Assembly (NCBI RefSeq): GCF_003287735.1 | Contig: NZ_NSCM01000011.1 | Coordinates: 1-64,000, forward strand | From: Photorhabdus bodei | GTDB taxonomy: Bacteria > Pseudomonadota > Gammaproteobacteria > Enterobacterales > Enterobacteriaceae | Direction of reading: 5' to 3' | DNA length: 64,000 nucleotides | Shown here: positions 36,588 through 47,616 of the stretch, one piece after another | How positions within the stretch are numbered: the stretch's first letter is position 1 | Layout of the letters: each line of letters begins with the position of its first letter | Position numbers and translations under genes: made by a program | Notes under the pieces: generated by a model | The model's database searches: none | Seen by the model: the letters and a program-made list of their open reading frames with translations, nothing else | What the model was told of the DNA's origin: nothing

Positions 36588-37598
36588 CTAGATATGATTG
36601 ACGATATCTTTGATTAATTTTGGACCATGATAGATAAATCCAGAGAAAATCTGTATTAAAGAAGCCCCTGCCGCTATTTTTTCTCTGGCAGAGACAAGTG
36701 AATCTATTCCACCAACACCGATAACAGGAATTTTACCTCTTAATTCTTGAGAGAGCTGACGAATAACCTCTGTACTACGTAACTGAACCGGCCGACCACT
36801 TAGCCCACCAGCTTGTTGGCAATAGTTAAGCCCTTCAACTAATCTCTTGTCTAACGTTGTATTAGTTGCAATAGCACCATCGATATTATGACGAATTAAA
36901 CTATCTGCAATTTGAATCAACTCTTCTTGAGAAAGATCTGGCGCGATTTTTACCGCAACAGGGACATATTTCTGGTATTTTTGTTGAAGTTCACTCTGTT
37001 TATTTTTAATCGCCGATAATAGATCATCCAACGCTTCGCCGTATTGAAGCGCTCTTAAGCCAGGTGTGTTAGGTGAAGAGATATTAATTGTGATATAGCC
37101 AGCATGAGGATAGACTTTATCCATGCAGATTAAATAATCATCTTTTCCATGCTCTACTGGCGTATCTTTATTTTTGCCAATATTGATCCCAATAACTCCG
37201 CCATATTTTGCCTTTTTGACATTTTCTACCAGGTTATCAACACCAAGATTATTGAAGCCCATACGGTTAATTAACCCTTCTGCTTCAACGATACGGAATA
37301 ATCTCGGCTTATCATTTCCTGCCTGAGCGCGTGGGGTTACGGTGCCAATTTCAATAAAACCAAATCCCATTGCACCAAATGCATCAATACAATCGCCATC
37401 TTTATCAAGGCCCGCGGCCAGACCGAGGGGATTTTTAAATGACAGGCCCATACAAGTAACAGGCTTCGTCGCAACTGACTGGCGGATCAGAAACTCGAAA
37501 GGACTACCGGTAATACGCTTGAGCTGGCGGAAGGTTAATTCGTGTGCCCGTTCCGGATCAAGCTGGAACAACGCTTTCCTGACTAGTGGGTAGCACAT
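36588..37598 (-). CDS. pyrD: Dihydroorotate dehydrogenase (quinone), class 2
   Basis: Oxidises dihydroorotate to orotate in pyrimidine synthesis, using FMN and passing electrons to the membrane quinone pool. Length 336 equals E. coli. The N-terminal amphipathic helix ([20 protein letters not shown]) marks the membrane-bound class. [36 protein letters not shown] with the catalytic Ser, and GVGGIDS near the C terminus form the active site and FMN pocket. Confidence 0.97.
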   Translation of the reverse strand: MCYPLVRKALFQLDPERAHELTFRQLKRITGSPFEFLIRQSVATKPVTCMGLSFKNPLGLAAGLDKDGDCIDAFGAMGFGFIEIGTVTPRAQAGNDKPRLFRIVEAEGLINRMGFNNLGVDNLVENVKKAKYGGVIGINIGKNKDTPVEHGKDDYLICMDKVYPHAGYITINISSPNTPGLRALQYGEALDDLLSAIKNKQSELQQKYQKYVPVAVKIAPDLSQEELIQIADSLIRHNIDGAIATNTTLDKRLVEGLNYCQQAGGLSGRPVQLRSTEVIRQLSQELRGKIPVIGVGGIDSLVSAREKIAAGASLIQIFSGFIYHGPKLIKDIVNHI

Positions 37599-37963
37599 AA
37601 TTCTAAACCCATTAATTAATTTATAAACATTAAACTACACATGTCTCTATACACACTCAGATACCATTTGAAGATTTTTGAGCTAAAAAACACTCATTTT
37701 TAATCCCCAAAAATATTTCGGCAAGTAGAGTAACCGAATGACATGGGCTGAATCTACAGAAATATGCTAATTAGAAGCAAATCTCTCCCAGATGTTGCGC
37801 GTGAGAGTCGGGAAAATGCATTGGTATAACAATAATACACTAGTGACGACAATCGTTGACGTCTTTGCCCAAGATACTTTGCTTCCCTCGAACAACTCAA
37901 AGGAGAGCAAACCAATGAATGTTCTTTAATATCTTGAGCAATTTTCATACTATAGGTATCAAG
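37599..37963. other. Stretch upstream of pyrD with no certain gene
   Basis: Contains the pyrD promoter region and a doubtful small frame on the minus strand (37754-37966, listed separately). No repeat or RNA was recognised. E. coli has a fimbrial cluster between pyrD and pepN that is absent here. Confidence 0.4.
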
Positions 37964-37966
37964 CAT
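37754..37966 (-). CDS. Doubtful small ORF, 70 residues, overlapping the coiled-coil gene
   Basis: Its ATG overlaps the stop of the preceding 89-residue gene as TGATG, the arrangement of translationally coupled genes. The product (MLDTYSMKIAQDIKEH...) has no recognisable domain and an unusual Arg/Ser/Leu-rich C terminus, so it may be a decayed gene or chance frame. Confidence 0.25.
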   Translation of the reverse strand: MLDTYSMKIAQDIKEHSLVCSPLSCSREAKYLGQRRQRLSSLVYYCYTNAFSRLSRATSGRDLLLISIFL

Positions 37967-38235
37967 CAACCAATAAAAATGTATTTCAATGCTGCAATAA
38001 CAACAGCAATACCAACTGCTAATGTCAGTTTCTTAATCCAATCTAAATCTGTTTTTATAGTACCAATATCGGTTTTAATGCTCTCAGTAGCAACTGTTAG
38101 ATCTGCTTTGGTGACAACGCTTATGTTTTGCAGTTCTGTAATAACTTCAACGATTTTTTCAGACTGCTCATCGTTAAAACCAGACGCTTTGAGTGCCTTA
38201 ACTGCTGTATGTGTATCCATTGTAAGTAAAGCCAT
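37966..38235 (-). CDS. Small coiled-coil membrane-anchored protein, 89 residues
   Basis: Residues about 1-65 are helical with heptad character (TKADLTVATESIKTDIGTIK), and residues 68-88 form one C-terminal membrane helix (LTLAVGIAVVIAALKYIFIG). This layout resembles DUF1640/CCDC90-type small proteins often found near mobile DNA. GAGGA lies seven bases before the ATG. The function is unknown. It is an insertion relative to E. coli, between pyrD and pepN. Confidence 0.6.
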   Translation of the reverse strand: MALLTMDTHTAVKALKASGFNDEQSEKIVEVITELQNISVVTKADLTVATESIKTDIGTIKTDLDWIKKLTLAVGIAVVIAALKYIFIG

Positions 38236-38404
38236 TCTTTTATCCTCTAAAGTTACTGGTTGACCACCCTTAAATTAACGATAATACCATAGAGACATAA
38301 AAATTAACCACATATCAGTTTTACCATAAGATACTGACCACTGCATTTTACTTCCAACCCAATGCTTGCAAGAAGAAATTTATTATCCAGAAGATAAATT
38401 GGAA

Positions 38405-38434
38405 AAAATATCGGGCTAAATAACCATTAGCCCG
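38405..38434 (-). terminator. Terminator of pepN
   Basis: On the minus strand CGGGCTAA pairs with TTAGCCCG around a seven-base loop and is followed by ATATTTTTT, about 30 bases past the pepN stop. Confidence 0.85.
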
Positions 38435-38461
38435 ATAACTCGATAACCCAATAAATAGTTA

Positions 38462-41074
38462 TCAGCTTTCTAATGCCTTGGTAATTTTTTCAAACAGATC
38501 ACCAGATAGATTTTCCAATCCTTTTAACTGCTCCAACGCACTACGCATCATGTTTTGACGTTTTTCATCATAACGTTTCAGACGAATCAGCGGTTCAATT
38601 AAACGGGAAGCAATCTGTGGGTTACGGCTGTTAAGATCAGTCAAAATTTCCATCAAGAATTGATAACCACTGCCATTTTCAGCATGGAATGCAACCGGAT
38701 TGTTAACAAATGCCCCAATCAGAGCACGCACCCGGTTTGGGTTACTCATACTAAATGAACGATGATTCAGAAGATGGCGTACATTAGCCAAAACATCTAC
38801 CGCCGGGCTACTTGCCTGTAAGCTGAACCATTTATCCATCACCAGGCCGTCCTGATACCATCTACCATCAAATTCCGCCATGAGTTGATCACAGCAAGGC
38901 AACTCTGCCAGCACCGCGCCAGATAATGCCGCCAGTGCATCAGTCATATTGTCAGATTGATGATATTGATTTGATACCACTTTATCAGCCTGCTCTTGAT
39001 GACCAAAAGCCAAATAATATAGACAGATATTACGCAGAGAGCGCTTAGCAATATCCTGATGAGCGACGCGATATGCACCGATCTTGATAGCGTTATAAAC
39101 CACCGCAAATTCATCAGCCATTTCCTGAGCCAAAGTACGGGTGATGGTATCCAAAACTTCATGAATCGCTTTAGGATCAATAATCGTAAACAGTTCTGCT
39201 ATCTCACTCTCTGATGGTAAAGCCAGAATATGAGCAGCCAGAGCCGGATCAATCTCTTTATCCAATAACACCGCGCGGAAAGCATCCACCACATGCATTG
39301 GCAGTTCGATCGGCTGCTTCTGTTGGTAACGGATAATATTCAGTTTGATATAGTTTGCCATCAACGACTGAGCCGCATCCCAACGTGAAAACGCATTGCG
39401 AGCGTGTTTCATCAAGAATGCCAATTGCTGATCACTGAATTTGTAATCCAGTTTCACTGGTGCTGAGAATTCCCGTAATAAAGAGGGAACCGGCAGTGAT
39501 GGCACATCATCAAATACAAACGTCTGTTCTGCATTAGTCACATTCAATACATTGTGAACCGGTTGACCATCATAACGTAACGGAATCACATGACCTTTGC
39601 TGTCATAAAGTTCAATATCCAGGGGAATATGCAGAGGCTGCTTCTCTTTTTGATCGGCGGTAGTTGGTGTCATCTGGCTGACATGCAACTTATATTGCTG
39701 CTTTTCTGCATCATATTCATCGCGGACTGTTAATACTGGTGTACCAGACTGGCTATACCAGCGACGGAAAAGTGACAAATCCACATTTGATGCATCTTCC
39801 ATTGCCTGAACAAAATCATCACATGTTGCGGCACTACCATCATGACGATGGATATAAAGCTGCATCCCTGCCTGGAATTGCTCTTCACCTAGCAGGGTAT
39901 GAATCATACGGATAACTTCCGCGCCCTTTTCATACACAGTCAGGGTATAGAAATTATTCATCTCAATCACTTTATCCGGGCGAATTGGATGGGCCATTGG
40001 ACTGGCATCTTCCGCAAACTGTGCCGAACGCATAACACGCACATTATTAATACGATTAACAGAACGAAAGCCAAGATCAGAGCTAAATTCCTGATCACGG
40101 AATACCGTCAATCCCTCTTTTAAACTCAGTTGGAACCAATCGCGACAAGTAATGCGATTCCCAGTCCAGTTATGGAAATATTCGTGGCCGATCACAGCTT
40201 CTATATTAAGGTAATCTTTATCCGTCGCAGTTTCAGATTTTGCCAGCACATATTTGGAGTTAAAGACATTCAGCCCTTTATTCTCCATAGCGCCCATATT
40301 AAAGAAATCCACCGCAACAATCATATAAATATCGAGGTCATACTCAAGGCCAAAACGGGTTTCATCCCACTTCATAGCATTTTTCAGGGAGGTCATTGCC
40401 CAATCAGCCCGATCGAGATTGCCACGATCAACAAACAGCTCCAATGCAACTTCACGGCCACTACGCGTCGTAAAAATATCGCGCAATACATCAAAATCAC
40501 CTGCGACCAGAGCAAACAGATAACATGGTTTTGGGAATGGATCTTGCCATTTCACCCAATGACGTCCATCATCGGTTTCTCCCTGCTCAACCCGGTTACC
40601 GTTTGAAAGCAGATACGGATACTTGGCTTTATCGGCTGTGATACGTGTTGTAAAACGAGCCAATACATCAGGCCGATCGAGATAATAAGTAATGTGGCGA
40701 AACCCTTCTGCTTCACACTGAGTACAAAGTGCATCACCAGAAACATACAAGCCTTCCAGCGCCGTATTTTTCGATGGATGGATCTCATTGACAATTTTCA
40801 AAGTGAACTGAGCCGGCAACTGCTCAATGACTAGCGCCCCCTCCTGTTCACGGTAATGCGCCCACGGTTGACCATTCACATGAAGACTTTTCAGTATCAA
40901 GTCTTCACCATCCAACACTAATGGCGTTATTTCGTGACTCAGACGTTTTATCTGGCTGATTGCGGTGATTTCCGTGTTATCGGCATCAAGATTAAAATCG
41001 AGTTCAATATCAGAAATCGTATAGTCGGGAGCGCGATAATCCCGGCGGTACTTAGCTTGTCGCTGTTGTGTCAT
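38462..41074 (-). CDS. pepN: Aminopeptidase N (M1 family)
   Basis: A cytosolic zinc aminopeptidase that trims N-terminal residues from peptides, with a major role in the last steps of protein breakdown. Length 870 equals E. coli. The substrate-binding GAMENKGLN (261-269) and the zinc site HEYFH (His297, catalytic Glu298, His301) with Glu320 in LKEGLTVFRDQEF are intact. It is divergent from pncB, 346 bases apart, as in E. coli. Confidence 0.97.
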   Translation of the reverse strand: MTQQRQAKYRRDYRAPDYTISDIELDFNLDADNTEITAISQIKRLSHEITPLVLDGEDLILKSLHVNGQPWAHYREQEGALVIEQLPAQFTLKIVNEIHPSKNTALEGLYVSGDALCTQCEAEGFRHITYYLDRPDVLARFTTRITADKAKYPYLLSNGNRVEQGETDDGRHWVKWQDPFPKPCYLFALVAGDFDVLRDIFTTRSGREVALELFVDRGNLDRADWAMTSLKNAMKWDETRFGLEYDLDIYMIVAVDFFNMGAMENKGLNVFNSKYVLAKSETATDKDYLNIEAVIGHEYFHNWTGNRITCRDWFQLSLKEGLTVFRDQEFSSDLGFRSVNRINNVRVMRSAQFAEDASPMAHPIRPDKVIEMNNFYTLTVYEKGAEVIRMIHTLLGEEQFQAGMQLYIHRHDGSAATCDDFVQAMEDASNVDLSLFRRWYSQSGTPVLTVRDEYDAEKQQYKLHVSQMTPTTADQKEKQPLHIPLDIELYDSKGHVIPLRYDGQPVHNVLNVTNAEQTFVFDDVPSLPVPSLLREFSAPVKLDYKFSDQQLAFLMKHARNAFSRWDAAQSLMANYIKLNIIRYQQKQPIELPMHVVDAFRAVLLDKEIDPALAAHILALPSESEIAELFTIIDPKAIHEVLDTITRTLAQEMADEFAVVYNAIKIGAYRVAHQDIAKRSLRNICLYYLAFGHQEQADKVVSNQYHQSDNMTDALAALSGAVLAELPCCDQLMAEFDGRWYQDGLVMDKWFSLQASSPAVDVLANVRHLLNHRSFSMSNPNRVRALIGAFVNNPVAFHAENGSGYQFLMEILTDLNSRNPQIASRLIEPLIRLKRYDEKRQNMMRSALEQLKGLENLSGDLFEKITKALES

Positions 41075-41420
41075 AAGAAACCTTTTTGTTTCATGCCTGA
41101 TGGAATTAATTCAATACTAGGCCTTACGCTGCCATAGAAAGAGGTTGAATTTCAAGAGTGAATAACGCACCTTCTGGCGTTTAACATTCATTAAGAACGA
41201 GTATGATGTTATGTAAGGAATATGTTTACTCTTTGGTGCTTGTTATCACTTAATGATCAAATAACATGATAACATTTAACCAAAGACCCTTTTTAGCTTC
41301 GATATTTTGGTGAACTATATGACGTTATGTGACTTCAATAACAAAATAATCCCGGTATACTCTTCCAACTTTATCGATTTAGCTAATACGAATACGCTCC
41401 GTGAGGATGCATAACGCGCT
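41075..41420. other. Divergent pepN-pncB intergenic region
   Basis: Must hold both promoters. I looked for the NadR box expected before pncB (TGTTTA with an inverted partner) and saw only a TGTTTA at 41223 without a convincing second half. No gene was seen. Confidence 0.35.
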
Positions 41421-42635
41421 ATGACACTAGACGCTACCCCAATTATTAAATCACTGCTTGATACTGACGCTTATAAACTTCATATGCAACAAGCAGTGTA
41501 CCACCGCTACAGCCACATTCCTGTTGTTGCAGAGTTTCGCTGCCGCGGCGACGAACTGCTAGGTGAATATGCCACAGAATTACGTCATCAAGTTAATATG
41601 ATGGCTAATCTGGCATTAACCGATGCTGAATTTAATTACCTTTCCAGTCTGCCTTTTTTCAAGGCTGATTATCTGGGCTGGTTAAAAACCTTTCGTTTTA
41701 ACCCACAGCAAGTCAATATTTCTGTTACAAATGGCGGCCAATTAGCTATCCATATTTCAGGATTATGGCATGAAGTGATTATGTGGGAAGTCCCATTACT
41801 GGCGTTAATCAGTGAATTAATTCATCGTCATCACTTACCAGATAACGCGGTGGAAAATGCAGTCAACCAGCTACACAAGTTAATCAAACTGTTCTATCAA
41901 CATGCTGAAAATGAAGGAATCGATCTCTCCAGTTTTAAACTGATGGATTTCGGTACACGCCGTCGTTTCTCACACCGAGTTCAACACGCTGTCGTCAGTG
42001 AGCTGCAACAGCATTTCCCTTATCTGATTGGCACTAGCAATTACCAACTTGCACAACAGCTTGGGCTCCCTCCTGTTGGAACACAAGCGCATGAGTGGTT
42101 TCAAGCTCATCAGCAAATCAGCCCGGATCTGGCTAGCAGTCAACGAGAAGCATTACAGAGTTGGCTGAAAGAATATCCTAACCAATTAGGTATTGCCTTG
42201 ACTGACTGCATTACAATGGACGCGTTTCTGCGGGACTTTGATGCCCAGTTTGCCAAAAATTATCAAGGCTTACGACATGATTCGGGTGATCCTGTTCAAT
42301 GGGGTGAAAAAGCGATCGCCCACTATCAAAAACTGGGTATCGACCCAATGACGAAAACCCTCGTGTTCTCTGACAGCCTAGACTTCCAAAAAGCACTAGC
42401 GCTCTATCGTCATTTCCACAACAGAATAAACCTGATTTTCGGTATCGGTACACAGCTTACCTGCAATATCCCAGGGGTTAAGCCACTGAACATCGTCATC
42501 AAACTTGTCGAGTGTAATGGCAAACCAGTCGCAAAGCTTTCAGACAGCCCTGGCAAAACCATTTGTGAAGATAACGAGTTTGTTAACAGGCTACGCGCCG
42601 CTTTTGATATACCCCAGGTTAAACAAGCTTGTTAA
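41421..42635 (+). CDS. pncB: Nicotinate phosphoribosyltransferase
   Basis: Makes nicotinate mononucleotide from nicotinate and PRPP with ATP hydrolysis, in NAD salvage. It has 404 residues (400 in E. coli). Conserved stretches: [76 protein letters not shown] and [14 protein letters not shown], whose first His is of the type phosphorylated in this family. Confidence 0.96.
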   Translation: MTLDATPIIKSLLDTDAYKLHMQQAVYHRYSHIPVVAEFRCRGDELLGEYATELRHQVNMMANLALTDAEFNYLSSLPFFKADYLGWLKTFRFNPQQVNISVTNGGQLAIHISGLWHEVIMWEVPLLALISELIHRHHLPDNAVENAVNQLHKLIKLFYQHAENEGIDLSSFKLMDFGTRRRFSHRVQHAVVSELQQHFPYLIGTSNYQLAQQLGLPPVGTQAHEWFQAHQQISPDLASSQREALQSWLKEYPNQLGIALTDCITMDAFLRDFDAQFAKNYQGLRHDSGDPVQWGEKAIAHYQKLGIDPMTKTLVFSDSLDFQKALALYRHFHNRINLIFGIGTQLTCNIPGVKPLNIVIKLVECNGKPVAKLSDSPGKTICEDNEFVNRLRAAFDIPQVKQAC

Positions 42636-42660
42636 CTCAAGTTTCATTAAAAAATATCAC

Positions 42661-42690
42661 TGTGCTGCTGGCAGATAAGGCAGCAGCACA
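42661..42690. other. Hairpin between pncB and asnS
   Basis: TGTGCTGCTG (42661-42670) pairs perfectly with CAGCAGCACA (42681-42690). Two further stems lie before asnS: CCCTTGTTTC/GAAACAGGG near 42743 and CCCC-TTGT-GGGG near 42783. They may be a weak terminator of pncB followed by a structured asnS leader. No T tract follows on the plus strand. Confidence 0.45.
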
Positions 42691-42839
42691 TCTGAAAAGT
42701 GCGCTTTCCCCTCTATTTCACCGTTTAAATTAATGATTTCCCCTTGTTTCCTGAAACAGGGCAAGTAACATAGAATAAGTTGCCCCTTGTGGGGATATTC
42801 ATTTTCATAAACTTGAACTGATAAAGAAGAGAGAAATCT

Positions 42840-44240
42840 ATGAGCGTAGCGCCTGTAGTCGACGTACTGCAAGGCCGGGTTGCGGTTGATAGTGAAGTCA
42901 CCGTTCGCGGCTGGATACGTACAAGGAGAGATTCTAAAGCTGGCATCTCTTTCCTCGCCGTCTATGACGGTTCCTGCTTTAATCCATTACAGGCCGTCGT
43001 TAATAATAATTTGCCCAATTATCAGGATGAAGTTCTGCATTTAACTACCGGTTGTTCTGTCGAAGTAACAGGAACAGTCGTTGCTTCCCTTGGTCAAGGG
43101 CAGAACTTTGAACTGCAAGCGACGAAAATCGTCGTGATCGGTATGGTTGAAGATCCTGACACCTATCCCATGGCCGCTAAACGCCACAGCATTGAATACC
43201 TGCGCGAAGTGGCTCACCTGCGCCCACGTACCAACCTGATTGGTGCCGTTGCTCGTATGCGCCATACCCTTGCTCAAGCACTACACCGTTTCTTCCATGA
43301 AAATGGTTACTTCTGGGTTTCCACCCCATTGATAACGGCTGCTGATACAGAAGGTGCTGGCGAAATGTTCCGCGTTTCTACGCTGGATCTACAAAATCTG
43401 CCTTTAACTGACAAAGGTGAAGTGGATTTCAACCAAGATTTTTTCGGCCGCGAAGCTTTTCTGACCGTATCCGGACAATTGAACGGTGAAGCATACGCTT
43501 GTGCATTAAGCAAAGTTTACACATTCGGCCCGACTTTTCGTGCTGAAAACTCTAACACCAGCCGCCATCTGGCAGAATTCTGGATGCTTGAACCAGAAAT
43601 CGCCTTCGCTAACCTCAATGATGCCGCCACATTAGCTGAAAATATGCTGAAATATGTTTTCAAAGCCGCATTGGCAGAGCGTGCTGATGATCTGCAATTC
43701 TTCGCTGAACGCGTAGATAAAGATGTTATCACCCGCCTGGAAAAATTTATCAATTCTGACTTTGCTCAGATTGATTACACCAGTGCCATTGAAATTCTGC
43801 AAAACTGCGGCCAGAAATTTGAAAATCCAGTCTTCTGGGGAGTTGACCTTTCTTCGGAACATGAACGTTATCTGGCAGAGAAACATTTCCAAGCTCCGGT
43901 CGTCGTGAAAAACTATCCAAAAGATATTAAAGCCTTCTATATGCGAATGAACGACGACGGTAAAACTGTCGCGGCAATGGATGTACTTGCACCAGGCATT
44001 GGCGAAATTATCGGTGGCTCACAGCGTGAAGAGCGTCTGGATATGCTGGATAAGCGTATGGAAGAGATGGAGCTTAATAAAGAAGATTACTGGTGGTACC
44101 GTGATCTGCGTCGTTATGGCACCGTACCTCACGCCGGGTTCGGGCTGGGCTTTGAACGCCTGGTTGCTTACGTGACTGGTGTATCAAATGTACGTGATGT
44201 CATCCCATTTCCACGGACACCAAGAAGCGCAAACTTCTAA
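42840..44240 (+). CDS. asnS: Asparaginyl-tRNA synthetase
   Basis: A class IIb synthetase charging tRNA-Asn. The N-terminal OB-fold anticodon domain (about residues 15-100; [20 protein letters not shown]) precedes the catalytic core with class II motif 2 ([21 protein letters not shown]) and motif 3 ([27 protein letters not shown]). Length 466 equals E. coli. GAAGAGAG lies before the ATG. Confidence 0.97.
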   Translation: MSVAPVVDVLQGRVAVDSEVTVRGWIRTRRDSKAGISFLAVYDGSCFNPLQAVVNNNLPNYQDEVLHLTTGCSVEVTGTVVASLGQGQNFELQATKIVVIGMVEDPDTYPMAAKRHSIEYLREVAHLRPRTNLIGAVARMRHTLAQALHRFFHENGYFWVSTPLITAADTEGAGEMFRVSTLDLQNLPLTDKGEVDFNQDFFGREAFLTVSGQLNGEAYACALSKVYTFGPTFRAENSNTSRHLAEFWMLEPEIAFANLNDAATLAENMLKYVFKAALAERADDLQFFAERVDKDVITRLEKFINSDFAQIDYTSAIEILQNCGQKFENPVFWGVDLSSEHERYLAEKHFQAPVVVKNYPKDIKAFYMRMNDDGKTVAAMDVLAPGIGEIIGGSQREERLDMLDKRMEEMELNKEDYWWYRDLRRYGTVPHAGFGLGFERLVAYVTGVSNVRDVIPFPRTPRSANF

Positions 44241-44278
44241 TGATTGCGTAAAACAAACATTAAAAAATCATTATGTAT

Positions 44279-44304
44279 AAAGCCAGCAAAAGCTGGCTTT
44301 TTTT
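44279..44304 (+). terminator. Terminator after asnS
   Basis: AAAGCCAGC and GCTGGCTTT form a stem around AAAA, followed by seven Ts. Confidence 0.92.
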
Positions 44305-44340
44305 ATGCTTCCAATTCAAGACACGATCAAAAATCCTATT

Positions 44341-44385
44341 TCATTTACATTTTGCAATATATTATTTTCACTTTATTACAAAAAT
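44341..44385 (+). promoter_or_regulatory. Candidate OmpR-binding region before porin 1
   Basis: TTTACATTTTGCAATATATT and the following TTTCACTTTATTAC resemble the tandem OmpR boxes (TTTACATTTTG-like) upstream of E. coli ompF. A matching region lies before the second porin. Assigned by motif only. Confidence 0.5.
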
Positions 44386-44577
44386 CGTCACTTTGTATCA
44401 ATTAAATGATAGATAAAATCCACAGCTAATGAAAAACTGTGCCCCGACTCGGACAGCACGATATTTTCATAAATAATTTCAACGAGTTTCTTAAAGGAAT
44501 TATTTCTGTCAGTAACAGATGTCCGAATAACGCCAATGATGGTCATTAACAATAGTAATTAAATGAAGGTAACAATA

Positions 44578-45723
44578 ATGAAGGGTAGTATCTTTTCCGT
44601 GGTCATCCCAGTGCTGTTGACTGCTGGTGTAGCAAATGCCGCTGAAATTTATAACAAAAACGGTAATAAACTGGATTTTTATGGCAAAGTTGATGTACGT
44701 CATCAATTCGCTAAAATTACCCAAAAATCAGATACATATCCTATATATAGTGAAGATGGTGATGCAAGCTACGTTCGTCTGGGTTTCAGGGGTGAAACCC
44801 AAATCAATGACCAACTGACTGGTTATGGCCGCTGGGAATACAATATTCAGGCTAACAAAGCCGAGGCAAACGATTCCGAAGGTAATCAAACCCGTCTGGG
44901 CTTTGCTGGTCTAAAATTGGCTAAATATGGTTCTCTAGACTACGGTCGTAATTATGGTGTTCTCTATGACGTCAATGCCTGGACCGATGTACTGCCAGTA
45001 TTCGGTGCTGACTCCATGTCGCAGGCTGACACCTACATGACTAATCGTGCTACCGGTGTCCTGACTTACCGTAATACGGATTTCTTTGGCCTGGTTGATG
45101 GTCTGAACTTCGCCCTGCAATACCAAGGTAAGAACGACGAAGACAGTAAAAACGGCCGTAACTCACATCGTAAGCGCGGTGATATCACCAAGCCCAACGG
45201 TGGTAGTAACGGTGACGGTTTCGGCCTCTCCGCTACTTATGATATCGGTAATGGTATCAGCGTAGGAGGAGCCTACTCCAATTCTGACCGCCCTATTACA
45301 CATGAAAGGCTCGTTACCTCTGTCGCTCGTGGTGAAAGGGCTGAGGCATGGAACGTTGGTGCCAAATATGATGCAAACAACCTATATCTGGCTGCCATGT
45401 ATGGCGAAACTCACAATATGACCTCTTTCGGCTACCAAGATATTGTCTCTGCAAAAACTCGTAATATCGAATTAACTGCCCAATATCAGTTGGATTCTGG
45501 TCTGCGCCCATCTCTGGCATATGTTCAATCCAGGGGAACAACTTTTTTCACTCATCAAGACTGGGTAAAATATATCTCTATTGGTTCTTATTATAACTTT
45601 AACAAAAATTTGTCTGCCTATGTTGATTACAAAATCAACTTAGTACATGACACCCCTTTCACCAAATATCTCGATGTCAATACGAATAACGCTGTGGGTA
45701 TAGGTTTGGTATATCAATTCTAA
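44578..45723 (+). CDS. OmpF-family porin, copy 1
   Basis: A 381-residue general porin with a 21-residue signal peptide ending ANA before [10 protein letters not shown]. Typical porin stretches: [47 protein letters not shown] (the start of constriction loop L3) and the C-terminal Phe in [12 protein letters not shown] lies eight bases before ATG 44578. It is in the E. coli ompF position but paired with a second copy; loops differ, so selectivity may differ. Confidence 0.93.
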   Translation: MKGSIFSVVIPVLLTAGVANAAEIYNKNGNKLDFYGKVDVRHQFAKITQKSDTYPIYSEDGDASYVRLGFRGETQINDQLTGYGRWEYNIQANKAEANDSEGNQTRLGFAGLKLAKYGSLDYGRNYGVLYDVNAWTDVLPVFGADSMSQADTYMTNRATGVLTYRNTDFFGLVDGLNFALQYQGKNDEDSKNGRNSHRKRGDITKPNGGSNGDGFGLSATYDIGNGISVGGAYSNSDRPITHERLVTSVARGERAEAWNVGAKYDANNLYLAAMYGETHNMTSFGYQDIVSAKTRNIELTAQYQLDSGLRPSLAYVQSRGTTFFTHQDWVKYISIGSYYNFNKNLSAYVDYKINLVHDTPFTKYLDVNTNNAVGIGLVYQF

Positions 45724-46021
45724 CAGTCTGAAATAAATTAGGTAGATTAATAGAAAATCCAATTAACGTGCTATGGTGCTCACTTAAAGTGGGCACTACT
45801 TCTTCCAAGAAGAATCATTATCAGGCATCTGTTAAAAAATGATATGCAACACATCGACAAGCATATCAGTAAGTTACATATAAGAAATATGATTGATGAA
45901 ATAAACACCACATTTTACTCTTTTTATTAAGATCAACAGGTAATTTTCTTCCGCCACTAACCGCGAGTCATTTTTCACTTTTTTGATCAACTGGACCAAC
46001 CAGAGATTAAAAAACAATCTC
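45724..46021. other. Intergenic region between the two porins
   Basis: Contains a near-palindrome, GTGCTCACTT with AAGTGGGCAC (about 45777-45797), probably the 3' hairpin of copy 1. The rest is AT-rich, with no gene. Confidence 0.4.
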
Positions 46022-46062
46022 TCATTTACATTTTGAAACACTTTATTTCACATTTTTACTAA
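46022..46062 (+). promoter_or_regulatory. Candidate OmpR-binding region before porin 2
   Basis: TTTACATTTTGAAACACTTT, then TTTCACATTTTTAC, parallels the region before copy 1 and the E. coli ompF OmpR boxes. The transcribed leaders of both copies also share GTGTCCGAATAAC.CCAATGA-like text just before the start, the part that would pair with a MicF-type RNA if one exists. Confidence 0.55.
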
Positions 46063-46227
46063 ATTTTCTTTTTTATAGCATTTTGTGAGTGGATAAAAAT
46101 AACAACCAATGAAACACTTGACAGCGAAACAGACGACACTAAACTCTCACAAATAGTTCCGTAGATTTTTAAAGAATTATTTTTGGCAGTGGCAGGTGTC
46201 CGAATAACACCAATGAGGGTAATAATA

Positions 46228-47382
46228 ATGATGAAACGCAATGTTCTTGCAGTAGTAATCCCAGCTCTGTTAGCTGCTGGCGCAGCAAATGCAGCTGAAG
46301 TTTATAATAAAGACGGCAACAAACTGGACCTATACGGTAAAGTTGAAGTCCAGCACAAATTCGCTAACAACAAAAGCGGCGAAGATGGCGATAACTCCTT
46401 CGCCCGTCTGGGTTTCAAAGGTGAAACTCAAGTTAATGACCAACTGACCGGTTTCGGCCGTTGGGAATACAATATCAAAGGCAACCGCGCAGAAGGTACT
46501 GACGAAGAAACCAAAACGCGTTTAGCTTTCGCTGGTTTGAAACTCTCTGACTACGGTTCACTGAACTATGGCCGTAACTACGGTGTGGTTTATGATGTCA
46601 ACGCTTGGACCGATGTGTTGCCAGTATTTGGTGGCGACTCAATGGCGCAGACTGATAACTTCATGACTGGCCGTTCTACTGGTCTGTTGACTTACCGCAA
46701 TACCGATTTCTTCGGTCTGGTTGATGGCCTGAACTTTGCTCTGCAATATCAGGGTGAAAATAGTGAAAACACGGCTAATGGCCGTATCAACCGTAAAGAC
46801 AACGGTGATGGTTACGGTTTCGCTGCAACCTATGACGTAGGTTACGGTATCAGCGTCGGTGGTGCATACTCTAATTCTGCTCGTACTTCTGCGCAAAAAA
46901 CTGCCTATGATATTGATAGCAACGAAGGTTCTGCTGCCTTAGGTGATCGCGCTGAAGCATGGAACATTGGTGCCAAGTACGATGCTAACAATATCTACCT
47001 GGCTGCTATGTACGGTGAAACCCGTAACATGACCCGTTTCGGTGGAAAAGTTGGTAGCGTGAATATGGAAAATGTCGCTAACAAAACCCAGAACATCGAA
47101 TTGACCGCCCAATACCAGTTCGACTTCGGTTTACGTCCATCTCTGGCATACGTTCAATCCAGAGGTAAAAACCTGTTTGGTGACATTGATCATGATGGGA
47201 AAGAATCCGACAACCGCGATCTGGTAAAATATATCTCTGTTGGTAGTTACTACTACTTCAACAAAAACTTGACTACCTATGTTGATTACAAAATCAACCT
47301 GCTGGATAGCAATGAATTCACCAAAGCAACGGGTATCAGCACTGACAACGTTGTTGGCGTAGGTATGGTTTACCAATTCTAA
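46228..47382 (+). CDS. ompF: OmpF-family porin, copy 2
   Basis: A 384-residue trimeric porin. The signal peptide [21 protein letters not shown] is nearly the E. coli OmpF one. The mature N terminus [17 protein letters not shown], the L3 region [14 protein letters not shown] and C-terminal Phe in GVGMVYQF are all present. GAGGG lies before ATG 46228. This copy is closer to E. coli OmpF than copy 1 and is followed by a strong terminator. Confidence 0.95.
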   Translation: MMKRNVLAVVIPALLAAGAANAAEVYNKDGNKLDLYGKVEVQHKFANNKSGEDGDNSFARLGFKGETQVNDQLTGFGRWEYNIKGNRAEGTDEETKTRLAFAGLKLSDYGSLNYGRNYGVVYDVNAWTDVLPVFGGDSMAQTDNFMTGRSTGLLTYRNTDFFGLVDGLNFALQYQGENSENTANGRINRKDNGDGYGFAATYDVGYGISVGGAYSNSARTSAQKTAYDIDSNEGSAALGDRAEAWNIGAKYDANNIYLAAMYGETRNMTRFGGKVGSVNMENVANKTQNIELTAQYQFDFGLRPSLAYVQSRGKNLFGDIDHDGKESDNRDLVKYISVGSYYYFNKNLTTYVDYKINLLDSNEFTKATGISTDNVVGVGMVYQF

Positions 47383-47431
47383 TTACCGTTGGTAAATTAG
47401 ATTTAGCTGAACAAGTTAAGCATCATTAAGA

Positions 47432-47459
47432 GAAAGCAGCGCTTAGGTGCTGCTTTTTT
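47432..47459 (+). terminator. Terminator after porin 2
   Basis: AAAGCAGC and GCTGCTTT form a stem around GCTTAGGT, followed by a run of Ts. Confidence 0.9.
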
Positions 47460-47616
47460 AGTCTTATGTTTTCTCTCTACTATTCCAACTTTTTCTCACT
47501 CCGCAAACTGCCTCACAAGATTATCTTCTTTTTACGACAAATAGTTGGCAAACTGTTTTAGCAGCGTTAACCTGACTGCCCTTTTGGGCTTAACTCTGAG
47601 CTTTGGAATTACAAAC

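Noticed and set aside
37754..37966. Second small ORF as a confident antitoxin or toxin gene
   Set aside because: The TGATG overlap is suggestive but the protein shows no family features; kept only as a low-confidence entry.
41075..41420. NadR box before pncB
   Set aside because: A TGTTTA half-site is present but no inverted partner at the expected distance.
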